In this document: in pieces, positions 25,338 through 34,036 of the stretch
How positions within the stretch are numbered: position 1 is the stretch's first letter
Layout of the letters: each line of letters opens with the position of its first letter
NCBI GenBank assembly: GCA_900548875.1
Contig: URMA01000006.1
Coordinates: 1 to 64,000 of the forward strand
Reading direction: 5' to 3'
Length of the DNA stretch: 64,000 bases
Source: an uncultured Porphyromonadaceae bacterium
Lineage (GTDB): Bacteria > Bacteroidota > Bacteroidia > Bacteroidales > Muribaculaceae
The notes under the pieces: model-generated
The model's database searches: none
Told to the model about the DNA's origin: nothing
The model's input: only the letters and a program-made list of their open reading frames with translations
Made by a program: the position numbers and the translations under genes

Positions 25338-27407
25338 TTAGCGTCTCATGCGTTTTAACACATTATAAGACGCCATAATGCCAAGTTCGCCGGCTTTACT
25401 CAAATCAGCGACACCTTTTTCAATGTTGCCCAATTGCAAATATACCATACCGCGATTGAAATACGCCTCTCCAAAATCCGCCCTTATATTGATGGCCGAC
25501 GTATAGCAAGCCAAAGCCGCTGTGTAATCGTTGAACGACAAATAGATGTTACCTTTATTAAAGTAGGCGTACACTTGATTCGGCGACAATTCCAACACCT
25601 TATCCAAATCATCGAGCACAGACTCTGCCATATAGCGGTCGTTGACAGCCTTCAACTCCCCTATGGTTTCACGCTCTGCCTTGCGGGCCGAATAGGCTGA
25701 CGTCAATTCCGTATCTGTATTGCCTTCACGCATCACTTCCATCTGGCACATTCGCGCAACCGAACGGGCAAAATACCCCAAAACGAACTGTGGGCTCAAC
25801 CGCACGGCCTCGGTCAAATCATTGACAGCCGATTCGTAATCCTTCACCATCATATAGCTCATTGCCCGACCGAAATAATCGATGGCACGCGGTTCGGACG
25901 ACATCAGCAAACTCGAATAGTGACGAATCAATTCAAACTGGATGTCAATCTGATCTTCCGACAACTTCGGCTTCACATTCGTTATATAAAGCCTGTCGCG
26001 CAAATAATGGCTAGAATTGATTTCATCAACATCTTTCTGGTAATAGGCGTCAGAACGGAGTTCTGTGGTTTTATCGAAATACGACAGGATATAGGAATCC
26101 AGCATTTCTATATGCGTACTGTAATTCTGAACCTTACCTCTATATTTATTGTCGTATTCCGGCTTTATTTCGTTGTCATTCTCGACGGTCATCAGCGTCT
26201 TGAATTTCTTCATCACCTCCTCAGGCGATTCTTCCTCTTCCGTTTTCTTCTCTTCTGACGGTTCGTCCTCTTTCAAGGCATACTCTCGCGCCGCCTGTTT
26301 TTCCTGCAAATCTCGGGACTTATAGTAATCCCGTTCACCGCCTTTCCGGTCACCTGACAGGCGCTTGCACTCGCTTCTTTCAAAATAGGCCATCGGCAAA
26401 TTGGGATAGCGCTCGATAACCTTGTCATAGTCGGCTATAGCCAACTTATACTGACGTGTCTCCTGATAAAGAGTTGCACGGTTATACAGAGCCATAAAGT
26501 TATCCGGCTCACGCTCCAGCACATACGAAAAATCTTCAATGGCCTTATTGTTGTCCTGCACCTCCATTCTCAAAAGTCCGCGATTGAAACGAGCCGGAAC
26601 ATTGGAAGGATTCAGCTCAATAGCATAGTCAAAATCAGCCATAGCACCGAAATAATCATCCAAATGATATTTCAAGAATGCCCGGTTAACGAAATAATCC
26701 GCCTTCTTAGGCTCCAGTTTGATGGCGCTGTTCATGTCCTGCAAAGCTTTCTCATAATCCGACGCCCTTTTTATCAGGATATCCGCCCGCATGACAAATG
26801 CATCAGCGTTATTTTCATTGACCTCTATACATTTGGAAATATCATTCAGAGCTGCAATCGTGTCACCCACCGACAGATTCAACTGCGCACGCCCCAGATA
26901 GGCATTATCAAACTTCGGGTACAGCCGCGTCAGCACTGCATAAGTTTCGGCCGAGCCCTTGTAATCCTCGATCTTCTGCTGCGCCACCGCCTTGTTTATC
27001 AAGAAAATTTTACTTTCCGGCAAATACTTCAGTCCCTGATTATAGTCCTCAATAGCCCCCTTGTCGTCACCCAGTTCCTGACGGGAAATACCCCGAACCT
27101 GATAGGCATCAACAATAAATGGATTTCTTTCAATTGCCAAATCGCAGTCCTGTTCAGCTCCGCGGTAATCCTCCAGATAAAATTTGGCTACAGCCCTGAA
27201 AAAATAAGGATCCGCCAAATACGGCTTGGCTTTTATCACCTGATTGAAATACTGTATCGACAAAATATAATCCTCAAAATACAGAGCATTCCGTCCGATA
27301 ATCATCACTTGATCCGTATTAATCTGCGCACCCACCGGCAACGATAAGCCCACACACGCAAACACACAAACCAACACGGTTTTTATATATTGATACATTC
27401 TGTTCAT
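25338..27407 (-). CDS. Large secreted TPR-repeat protein
   Basis: A 689-residue protein with a signal peptide (about residues 1-27) followed by tandem tetratricopeptide repeats along nearly the whole length (recurrent AYFxRGxxxLQxGxxxxAIxDY patterns). They fall in two blocks, roughly residues 35-350 and 490-680, with a charged, glutamate-rich linker near 370-400 (EDEPSEEKKTEEEESPEEV). Such proteins serve as scaffolds at the envelope; no partner is evident. The last repeat, AYFNRGMVYLQLGNIEKGV, is the best consensus match. Confidence 0.85.
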   Translation of the reverse strand: MNRMYQYIKTVLVCVFACVGLSLPVGAQINTDQVMIIGRNALYFEDYILSIQYFNQVIKAKPYLADPYFFRAVAKFYLEDYRGAEQDCDLAIERNPFIVDAYQVRGISRQELGDDKGAIEDYNQGLKYLPESKIFLINKAVAQQKIEDYKGSAETYAVLTRLYPKFDNAYLGRAQLNLSVGDTIAALNDISKCIEVNENNADAFVMRADILIKRASDYEKALQDMNSAIKLEPKKADYFVNRAFLKYHLDDYFGAMADFDYAIELNPSNVPARFNRGLLRMEVQDNNKAIEDFSYVLEREPDNFMALYNRATLYQETRQYKLAIADYDKVIERYPNLPMAYFERSECKRLSGDRKGGERDYYKSRDLQEKQAAREYALKEDEPSEEKKTEEEESPEEVMKKFKTLMTVENDNEIKPEYDNKYRGKVQNYSTHIEMLDSYILSYFDKTTELRSDAYYQKDVDEINSSHYLRDRLYITNVKPKLSEDQIDIQFELIRHYSSLLMSSEPRAIDYFGRAMSYMMVKDYESAVNDLTEAVRLSPQFVLGYFARSVARMCQMEVMREGNTDTELTSAYSARKAERETIGELKAVNDRYMAESVLDDLDKVLELSPNQVYAYFNKGNIYLSFNDYTAALACYTSAINIRADFGEAYFNRGMVYLQLGNIEKGVADLSKAGELGIMASYNVLKRMRR

Positions 27408-27424
27408 AATTTAACTTGACGGCA

Positions 27425-27432
27425 CAAAAATA
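27425..27432 (-). promoter_or_regulatory. Putative -7 box of the large TPR gene
   Basis: Minus-strand TATTTTTG, 18 bases before the start codon, matches TAnnTTTG; no -33 box at the usual distance. Confidence 0.4.
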
Positions 27433-27455
27433 GTAGAAATTATAGGATTTTTCCG

Positions 27456-27463
27456 TATCTTTG
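27456..27463 (+). promoter_or_regulatory. Putative -7 box of the NDH-2 gene
   Basis: TATCTTTG in the divergent gap, about 82 bases before the NDH-2 start. No exact -33 box. The A+T-rich leader between them shows no clear fold. Confidence 0.45.
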
Positions 27464-27544
27464 CAGAGAAATAAAGCATTTAATATATATTTTAAACTTT
27501 TAAACGAGTTTTGTTGTTAATTCAATTTTAGGTATAGGTAAAAA

Positions 27545-28825
27545 ATGGAAAATGGTTGTTTAAAGAACGTAGTAATTATTGGAGGTGGCTTTGCAGGACT
27601 GAATCTTGCAAAGAAACTTGACAAAGAAAAATATAATGTAACTATAGTGGATAAGCATAATTTCCATAGCTTTCCCCCACTTTTCTATCAAATAGCTTCT
27701 TCCGGTCTGGAGCCGAGCAGCATTTCTTTCCCATTCCGTCGTGAAATGCGAAAGATGAAAAATGCCAAATACCGTTTTGGCATGGTACAGAAAATCGATC
27801 CGGAAAAGAAAACAGTACATACCCAGTTCGAAGAAATTCCTTACGATGAACTTGTCATCGCAACGGGTACGACCAACAACTTTTTCAACATGCCGGAATT
27901 GAAAGAGAAAGTGCATACATTGAAATCCACGGCTGAAGCCATCCGTCTAAGAAATGAAATTCTCGACAGACTGGAAAGAGCTTGTATTACGACTGACAGC
28001 AAGCGCAAAAAAGAGCTGCTCAGCTTCGTTGTCGTCGGAGGCGGTCCGACCGGAGTAGAGATTGCCGGAGCTTTGGGCGAAATGAAACGGTATATCTTGA
28101 AACGCGAGTATCCGGAAATCGACAAGGACGACGTTCGCGTTATCCTCGTTGAAGGAACTGACCGTTTCCTCCGCACCATGAGCGAAAGAGCATCAAAGGA
28201 TGCCGAAACATATCTGGGACACCTCATGATTGAAACCCGTCTGAACTGCATGATGGAGTCCTACGACAACAACATTCTGCACTTGTCGAACGGTGAAGAC
28301 ATTTACTGCGAAACTTTGATTTGGACAGCCGGCATCACCGGCAATTCCATCAATGGCATCAATCCTGAAACAATCACACGCGGCAACAGATACACCATTG
28401 ACAAAAACTTCAAAGTTAAAGGCTATGACAATATCTACGCCATAGGCGACATTGCCATGCTTTGCGACGAGTCGCATCCCCACGGATATCCTCAAGTAGC
28501 ACAAGTGGCTATTCAACAGGCCAACTATCTGGCCAACCAGTTGAACAACGGAATTTCCGACAAGCCGTTTACTTATATTGACAAGGGATCCATGGCCACT
28601 ATCGGACGCAACAGAGCCGTGTGCGACCTCAAGTTTTCCTACCTCTACGGTCGACCGGCATGGGTAACCTGGATGTTCATCCATTTGATTTCCATTTTAG
28701 GCATGCGAAACAAAGTCAACGTAATGGTCAACTGGATTTGGGCATACCTGTTCTACACCACGTCACTACGACTACTTATCCGACCGGTTAAATACCCAAT
28801 CCGCAAACATTGGATAGACGAATAA
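27545..28825 (+). CDS. ndh: Type II NADH dehydrogenase (NDH-2)
   Basis: Membrane-bound flavoprotein that passes electrons from NADH to quinone without pumping ions. The 426-residue chain has the FAD-binding dinucleotide fold at the N-terminus (VVIIGGGFAGLNLAKKL), a second Rossmann fold for NADH (VVVGGGPTGVEIAGALGE) and the FAD-contacting IYAIGDIAML. The C-terminal 50 residues are hydrophobic and amphipathic (WMFIHLISILGM), the membrane anchor of NDH-2. It provides a non-pumping alternative to the sodium-pumping Nqr complex whose first subunit is encoded at the other end of the window. Confidence 0.92.
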   Translation: MENGCLKNVVIIGGGFAGLNLAKKLDKEKYNVTIVDKHNFHSFPPLFYQIASSGLEPSSISFPFRREMRKMKNAKYRFGMVQKIDPEKKTVHTQFEEIPYDELVIATGTTNNFFNMPELKEKVHTLKSTAEAIRLRNEILDRLERACITTDSKRKKELLSFVVVGGGPTGVEIAGALGEMKRYILKREYPEIDKDDVRVILVEGTDRFLRTMSERASKDAETYLGHLMIETRLNCMMESYDNNILHLSNGEDIYCETLIWTAGITGNSINGINPETITRGNRYTIDKNFKVKGYDNIYAIGDIAMLCDESHPHGYPQVAQVAIQQANYLANQLNNGISDKPFTYIDKGSMATIGRNRAVCDLKFSYLYGRPAWVTWMFIHLISILGMRNKVNVMVNWIWAYLFYTTSLRLLIRPVKYPIRKHWIDE

Positions 28826-28841
28826 CAACAAACCTCAAAAT

Positions 28842-29708
28842 ATGAAAAAGAAAACAACCACAATACTGCTGCTTTCCACGTTCATGATGACTGTAGCATC
28901 ATGCAAGACACAGTCGACAAAAAAGGTGGAATACATTGAAGAACCGATAACGGTTGAAGCCGAACAGGACAGCCAGAAAAAGAATGTTCCCGACCAACGT
29001 CAACGCGTCAAAGGTGAATGGATTATCATCAGTGCCAACGGGAAGGAACTTTCGCAAACAGAAGAACGTCCATACATCGATTTCAGTGCCAAAGAAGGAC
29101 GTATTTACGGATTCACCGGATGCAATATCCTTAACGGAAATTTTTCTGTCCAGTCGGGAAACAGAATTGAGTTTGAAAACGTCATCACAACAATGAAATT
29201 TTGTGACGGTATTTCGGACGAACGAAATGTGCTGAACGGTTTGAATGAAGCGGAAAGCTTTACGGTTTACCGCCAGGACGACCTATACTACCTTGACATT
29301 AAAAATGCGGCCGGTCAAACGGTTCTCCACATGAAACGGCACAATGCCGATGTGCTGACAGGCACTTGGGGGGTGTCGTCTATCGAAGGGCGGCATGTCT
29401 CCGATAAGCAAATCAAGCTCATCATTGACGTACCGGAATCTAAAATTTACGGCGACACCGGCTGCAACATCATTAACGGCACTTTGGGCGTTGACCGTAA
29501 CAAAGACTGGTTCATTCAATTTTACAGCATCGTCTCCACAAAAAAAATGTGTGACGAAAAATCCATGAAAATTGAAAGAAACCTGCTCGTCGCGCTGGAA
29601 AAAGTGGAATTCATCCGACGCATAAGCAATAAAGAGATCAAACTCACAGACAAGGACGGAAACGAAGTGCTCCACCTGCACCTGATAAATCTCAAAGAAT
29701 CCAGATAG
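28842..29708 (+). CDS. Double META-domain lipoprotein
   Basis: A 288-residue lipoprotein (lipobox VASC, about residues 18-21) with two META/HslJ-like domains in tandem. The first runs from about residue 60 to 160 (GEWIIISANGKEL; GFTGCNILNGNFSV), the second from about 175 to 285 (GTWGVSSIEGRHV; GDTGCNIINGTLGV). The repeated GxTGCNIxNG motif marks the duplication. HslJ is linked to novobiocin resistance and heat shock in E. coli; the biochemical role is unknown. It lies 17 bases after NDH-2 and ends at a strong terminator, so the two form an operon. Confidence 0.88.
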   Translation: MKKKTTTILLLSTFMMTVASCKTQSTKKVEYIEEPITVEAEQDSQKKNVPDQRQRVKGEWIIISANGKELSQTEERPYIDFSAKEGRIYGFTGCNILNGNFSVQSGNRIEFENVITTMKFCDGISDERNVLNGLNEAESFTVYRQDDLYYLDIKNAAGQTVLHMKRHNADVLTGTWGVSSIEGRHVSDKQIKLIIDVPESKIYGDTGCNIINGTLGVDRNKDWFIQFYSIVSTKKMCDEKSMKIERNLLVALEKVEFIRRISNKEIKLTDKDGNEVLHLHLINLKESR

Positions 29709-29723
29709 AACAACCATTGATAT

Positions 29724-29760
29724 AAGCAGGCATATTTCTACGGGACATGCCTGCTTTTTT
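29724..29760 (+). terminator. Intrinsic terminator after the META-domain gene
   Basis: Arms AAGCAGGCAT (29724-29733) and its complement (29747-29756), 13-base loop, then a T run. Confidence 0.9.
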
Positions 29761-29886
29761 AATGATACAACAAAAGTCAATTACAAACCTCCGGTCTGAC
29801 AATGCCTGGCGAATATCCTATATTTTACAAAATACATTTAAGAAACATTAAGTGCGGCACAACAGTGATAAAACTGAAAAAATTTC

Positions 29887-29894
29887 TATCTTTG
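29887..29894 (+). promoter_or_regulatory. Putative -7 box of the LysM/OMP operon
   Basis: TATCTTTG, about 85 bases before the ATG at 29979, downstream of the preceding terminator. No -33 box at the exact spacing. The leader between 29895 and 29978 shows no fold I can support. Confidence 0.45.
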
Positions 29895-29978
29895 TAACTT
29901 ATAGCATACGGACTGAGACATGCACCCAACAGGTTCGCTTTAGTCTTTTCCTATTTGATGAATAAAAACCTAAACTGC

Positions 29979-31889
29979 ATGAAAAAGTTTACAACTATTA
30001 TTTTCTCCTTATTTGTGTCAGGAGCATTCGCTTCAGATGCGGAATTAAACTTACCGATTCGCAAAATTGGGGGTGAAGACTATTATTACCGACAAGTAAA
30101 GAAGAAAGAGACCATCTACGGCATATCCAAAGAACTTGGAATAACAAAGGAAGACATCATAAAATACAACCCGTCGGTTGCATCGGGACTTCAACGTGAT
30201 CAAATACTCTACTTTCCGGTCAAGGATTTCAAAAAAGAGTCTCCGGCAAAAGTGCAAACGACTTCTAATACAACCGTCACCCACCTTGTAAAAAGTGGAG
30301 AAACGCTTTTCGGCATATCAAAAACCTACGGCGTATCCATCGCTGATTTGGTTGAGGCCAATCCAAGTGTCCAAAGCGGACTTAAGGCAGGAGAACAGCT
30401 CACTATTCCCCGCTCGACAATATCCAGCGGAACCGAGCACAAACAAGCCCATTATGTCGTAAAACCGGGCGACACGCTCTACCGCGTAGCACTTAATCAC
30501 CATGTCACCCTGGAGGAACTGCTGCAAAGTAATCCGGGCGTCACCCCCGATAACTTCAAAGCAGGTGAAACAATTGTTATTCCTTCCCCAAATTCCGAAT
30601 TGTTGGCACAGGGAAAAGAGCCTGAAACCGTATTCGTTTCAGACAAGATTGAAAAGGGAGAAACATTCAAAAGCATTTCAAAGGAATATAACGTATCGGA
30701 ACAAAAAATCCGCGAAGCCAATCCGAACGTAAAAGAATTAAAATCCGGCAAATTCGTTTCCATTCCTATCACACAGGGAAAGTCAGATGACGACATTCCG
30801 ACACAGGAAGATGTACAGATGACTTACAACACTGTCCACGAAGTTGCCGAAAAGACGGACAGCATTGTATTCTCATTCATATTGCCGTTTGAAAAAGAGA
30901 ACGACAAGAGCAAGCTGTATGTGGATTTCTACAAAGGATTTCTGATGGCCGTTGAACAAAGCGCTGATCAAGACACCAAAATAGCGATCAACGCATTCGA
31001 CACATCCGACACCAGCATATCACAGATTCTTGCCGACAAGCGATTAGGCGACAGTCATGCCATTTTTGCAGCCGGTGAGGATTATGAATTCGACAGAATA
31101 GCTGACTATGCGAAAGAAAACGACATCAATATTGTCAACACATTTTCAGTCAACAACGACAGCTATTTTGAAAACGACCGCGTGATTCAGATCAACACCC
31201 CGTCTTCCTACATGTATTCGGCATACATGAAAACGCTGAAGCAGAAATTCGCCGATTACCAAATCGTAATCATCAACGATACCGAGCATGAGGAAAAAGC
31301 GTTAATCAAAATGGTGAAAGACTCCGGATTGAACTGCACTACCCTTTCCATTGAGGAATTCAACAATCCGGAAGAATTGGACTCCCTGACCCTCTTTTCC
31401 GACAAAATTGCATTTTTGCCGTCAAGCGGAAGCAAAACCACAATCAAGGCCGTTCAAAAGACATTGACCAAATTGAAGAAAGAAAAGACGGACACTGAAA
31501 TTGCCCTGTTAGGCTATCCGGAATGGACTACCTACAATGACTTGATGCATTTCTTCCACACAATGAATACGTATGTATATTCCCGATATGCACTTATTCC
31601 AAATGGTGAAGAAATTCAGAAGCTTGACCAAGATTACAACTACTGGTATGGAGGAAAACCCATCTATTCCGTTCCGTCGATGGCTTCTGTCGGCTATGAT
31701 TTAGGACGCTATTTCATCCATGCCATAAAAGACAACAACAACGACTTTAATGTCAACAAACCATTTGACGGCGTTCAAACCGGTATCGTGCTGAACAGAG
31801 TCAGCAACTGGAGCGGATTTATCAATACGGCCATCTATCTTCTGAATTTCGACATTAACGGTCAAACGAACAAAGAACTGATTTTATGA
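29979..31889 (+). CDS. LysM-repeat protein with a substrate-binding-protein-like C-terminal half
   Basis: Secreted 636-residue protein. Start taken at ATG 29979 (MKKFTTIIFSLFVSGAFAS, a clean signal peptide); upstream starts add eight polar residues. Four LysM modules follow (about residues 30-75, 92-140, 150-200 and 215-265), recognisable from ETIYGISKELGI, ETLFGISKTYGV, DTLYRVALNHHV and ETFKSISKEYNV. From about 290 to the end it resembles the type 1 periplasmic binding fold (FSFILPFEKENDKSKLYVDFYKGFLMAVEQ) seen in amino-acid-binding and LpoA-like proteins. No transporter is nearby. It overlaps the next gene by 4 bases (ATGA). A peptidoglycan-anchored sensor or scaffold is possible but unproven. 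Confidence 0.85.
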   Translation: MKKFTTIIFSLFVSGAFASDAELNLPIRKIGGEDYYYRQVKKKETIYGISKELGITKEDIIKYNPSVASGLQRDQILYFPVKDFKKESPAKVQTTSNTTVTHLVKSGETLFGISKTYGVSIADLVEANPSVQSGLKAGEQLTIPRSTISSGTEHKQAHYVVKPGDTLYRVALNHHVTLEELLQSNPGVTPDNFKAGETIVIPSPNSELLAQGKEPETVFVSDKIEKGETFKSISKEYNVSEQKIREANPNVKELKSGKFVSIPITQGKSDDDIPTQEDVQMTYNTVHEVAEKTDSIVFSFILPFEKENDKSKLYVDFYKGFLMAVEQSADQDTKIAINAFDTSDTSISQILADKRLGDSHAIFAAGEDYEFDRIADYAKENDINIVNTFSVNNDSYFENDRVIQINTPSSYMYSAYMKTLKQKFADYQIVIINDTEHEEKALIKMVKDSGLNCTTLSIEEFNNPEELDSLTLFSDKIAFLPSSGSKTTIKAVQKTLTKLKKEKTDTEIALLGYPEWTTYNDLMHFFHTMNTYVYSRYALIPNGEEIQKLDQDYNYWYGGKPIYSVPSMASVGYDLGRYFIHAIKDNNNDFNVNKPFDGVQTGIVLNRVSNWSGFINTAIYLLNFDINGQTNKELIL

Positions 31890-32569
31890 AACGCAAACTC
31901 GCATGCACCATCATATTGCTGTTTTCATCAGTCTGTATTTGGGCGCAACAGCACTATACGTCCAATATTGCCATCGGCGTGAAAGGAGGTACGACTATTT
32001 CCAAACAAATGTTCTCCCCTACAGTCGAGCAGAGTTTCCTCGTAGGATATATGGGTGGCGTTACATTCCGCTATATTGAAGAGAAACACTTCGGACTTAT
32101 CGTTGAATGCAATCTGGAACAGCGAGGATGGAAGGAAACATTCGACAATACACCGTACAGTTTCGACCGAACGCTTTCCTATATACAGATTCCGTTCCTT
32201 GCCCACGTATATTTTGGCAGCGACAAATTCAGATTCTTTTTTAATGCCGGTCCGGAAATGGGAATATTGATTAACGAAAAAACCAATGCCAACTACGACA
32301 TCTACAACATTGGCAGTATTTCTGACTTTCCCTCAAAAAACCGATATACCGAGCAACAGACCATGCCTCTCAATTCAAAATTCGACTATGGCATCTCAGC
32401 GGGACTGGGTATGGAATGGCAGCAGAACAAACGCAATTCGTTCACACTGGAAGGACGTTTTTATTACGGTCTGAACAATATTTTCAGCGCACACAAAAGC
32501 GACACATTTGCCGCATCGAATGGCATATCAATCCTTGTTTCCCTCGGATATATGTTCAGAATCAAATAA
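31886..32569 (+). CDS. PorT-family-like outer-membrane beta-barrel protein
   Basis: A 227-residue protein with a signal peptide (about residues 1-20, ending in WAQ) and a predicted 8-10 stranded beta-barrel of the OMP_b-brl_2 type. Evidence is the alternating strand pattern (IGVKGGTTISK; GVTFRYIEEKHFGLIVECN; FRFFFNAGPEMGILI) and the C-terminal LVSLGYMFRIK ending on a basic residue after aromatic strands. Members are often named PorT-like, but a role in type IX secretion is not shown. It overlaps the LysM protein by 4 bases, so they are made together and may form an outer-membrane/peptidoglycan pair. Confidence 0.82.
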   Translation: MKRKLACTIILLFSSVCIWAQQHYTSNIAIGVKGGTTISKQMFSPTVEQSFLVGYMGGVTFRYIEEKHFGLIVECNLEQRGWKETFDNTPYSFDRTLSYIQIPFLAHVYFGSDKFRFFFNAGPEMGILINEKTNANYDIYNIGSISDFPSKNRYTEQQTMPLNSKFDYGISAGLGMEWQQNKRNSFTLEGRFYYGLNNIFSAHKSDTFAASNGISILVSLGYMFRIK

Positions 32570-32593
32570 CAACACACATTGAAAATACCTACA

Positions 32594-32646
32594 AACAGGC
32601 AATAGCTATTGGAAAAATACCAACAAATAGCTATTGCCTGTTGTTA
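32594..32646 (+). terminator. Terminator after the outer-membrane barrel gene
   Basis: A perfect 17-base inverted repeat (32594-32610 and 32626-32642) with a 15-base loop, followed by GTTATTATTA, a weak T tract. Confidence 0.75.
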
Positions 32647-32685
32647 TTATTATAAATTACTTTGCTAACTTGAAAAATCAAAAGA

Positions 32686-33393
32686 ATGAGCAGCATACGA
32701 AAATACAAACCAACCGACAAAATGAGTCATCTCATCACTCGCAACTATTCTCTGATATCCGCCATGAGTCGTTTCGGACTCCCGTTAGGATTCGGAGAAA
32801 AGAGCGTTCAGGACTTTTGCAAGGAAAAGGGTGTTGACTGCAACACGTTTCTTGCCGTTGTCAACTTTATCGAACAAGAACAATATGGCTCCGAGTATGA
32901 TCCTAATGAGGGAACAATTTCGGTAGAATCGCTTGTAAATTACCTAAAGCAGGCCCACTCGTTCTTTCTGGATTTCTGCCTGCCCAACATCCGCACGCGT
33001 CTATGCCAAGCCCTGGACCAGGAACCAGAGAAAAACGATGTAACAGAATCCATACTGATGTTTTACGACAAATATGTCGAAGAAGTTAGGCGGCACATGG
33101 AATATGAAAATAAGTATGTGTTCAAATATGTCGAGCAACTCATTGAAAAGAAAAAGACGGGCAGCTATACAATCAAATGCTTTGCCGAGAAGCACAACCA
33201 TATCGAGCAGAAATTGAGGGAACTGAAAAACATCATCATAAAATATTATCCCCAAAACAGTTGTAACAACCTGCTGAATGCAACTCTTTTCGACATTCTC
33301 AACTGTGAACAGGACCTGGATTTACACTGCAAACTGGAAGACCAGCTTTTTACGCCGGCAGTTGTCAAACTTGAAACAGAAGTATCAAAATGA
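32686..33393 (+). CDS. YtfE/RIC-like di-iron hemerythrin-domain protein
   Basis: A 235-residue cytosolic protein with an N-terminal helical domain (about 10-70) and a C-terminal hemerythrin-like four-helix bundle. The six di-iron ligands of E. coli YtfE (H84, H129, E133, H160, H204, E208) have counterparts here at H91, H137, E141, H170, H214 and E218, with nearly identical spacing. YtfE/RIC (Repair of Iron Centres) helps restore iron-sulphur clusters after nitrosative and oxidative damage. The paired cysteines at the N-terminus of true RIC proteins are absent, the nearest being C45 and C52. It overlaps the LuxR-type gene by 4 bases, so the two probably work together in redox or NO stress. Confidence 0.85.
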   Translation: MSSIRKYKPTDKMSHLITRNYSLISAMSRFGLPLGFGEKSVQDFCKEKGVDCNTFLAVVNFIEQEQYGSEYDPNEGTISVESLVNYLKQAHSFFLDFCLPNIRTRLCQALDQEPEKNDVTESILMFYDKYVEEVRRHMEYENKYVFKYVEQLIEKKKTGSYTIKCFAEKHNHIEQKLRELKNIIIKYYPQNSCNNLLNATLFDILNCEQDLDLHCKLEDQLFTPAVVKLETEVSK

Positions 33394-33998
33394 AAAGCAA
33401 AAACAACATCAAAATAGTAATTGCTGAAAATTCCTTGATATTAAAAAGCGGAATATCGGCCGTTTTGAGAAGGCTTTCCGACTATGCATTTTCCATCAAT
33501 GAGGTTCCCAACATGGATGCTTTTATGATGTTTTCCCGTTTGCATCGTCCGGAAATTGCCATCATAAATCCGATGTTTCTCGGAGGGTTCAGCATTGCTA
33601 CCTACAAGCGTGACAATCCCGATACAAAAGTTGTCGCGTTGGTGAGCGGATATTTCGACAACAAGACATTGTCGGAATTCGACGGTTCCATCTCCATATT
33701 CGATGAACTGGACACCATCAACGACACAATAACTGCCATTCTTCATATTGAAGAAGATGAAGAAGCGATAGAAACGGAACAATTAAGCCAGCGCGAAAAA
33801 GAAATCATCGGATGTGTAGTAAAAGGCCTTACCAACAAGGCTATCGCTGAGAAGCTTTCCATATCCATACACACGGTAATTACACACCGACGAAACATCT
33901 CGAAAAAACTTCAAATTCATTCGTCGGCAGGTCTGGCTATCTACGCCATCGTAAACAAAATCGTTGAGCTACAAGACATAAAAGGCGGAATCAGTTAA
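33390..33998 (+). CDS. LuxR-type regulator with a degenerate receiver domain
   Basis: A 202-residue NarL/FixJ-type regulator. The C-terminal HTH (about residues 130-195) is a standard LuxR domain (LSQREKEIIGCVVKGLTNKA; HTVITHRRNISKKL). The N-terminal part has the receiver fold (IKIVIAENSLILKSGISAVL), but the acidic pocket is E13-N14, the phosphoacceptor position is N60 (IAIINPMF), and the conserved lysine is replaced in SISIFDELD. It is therefore unlikely to be phosphorylated and may respond to a partner or ligand. The start ATG overlaps the stop of the RIC-like gene. No histidine kinase is adjacent. Confidence 0.88.
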   Translation: MKSKNNIKIVIAENSLILKSGISAVLRRLSDYAFSINEVPNMDAFMMFSRLHRPEIAIINPMFLGGFSIATYKRDNPDTKVVALVSGYFDNKTLSEFDGSISIFDELDTINDTITAILHIEEDEEAIETEQLSQREKEIIGCVVKGLTNKAIAEKLSISIHTVITHRRNISKKLQIHSSAGLAIYAIVNKIVELQDIKGGIS

Positions 33999-34027
33999 AG
34001 CAACCGACTCCGCCCTTTTTAATTTTT
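33983..34027 (+). terminator. Terminator of the RIC-like/LuxR unit
   Basis: Stem GGCGGA with TCCGCC and a loop that includes the luxR-type stop codon, followed by CTTTTTAATTTTTTATTTT. The T runs also serve as A-rich sequence for the convergent gene. Confidence 0.8.
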
Positions 34028-34036
34028 TATTTTCCA

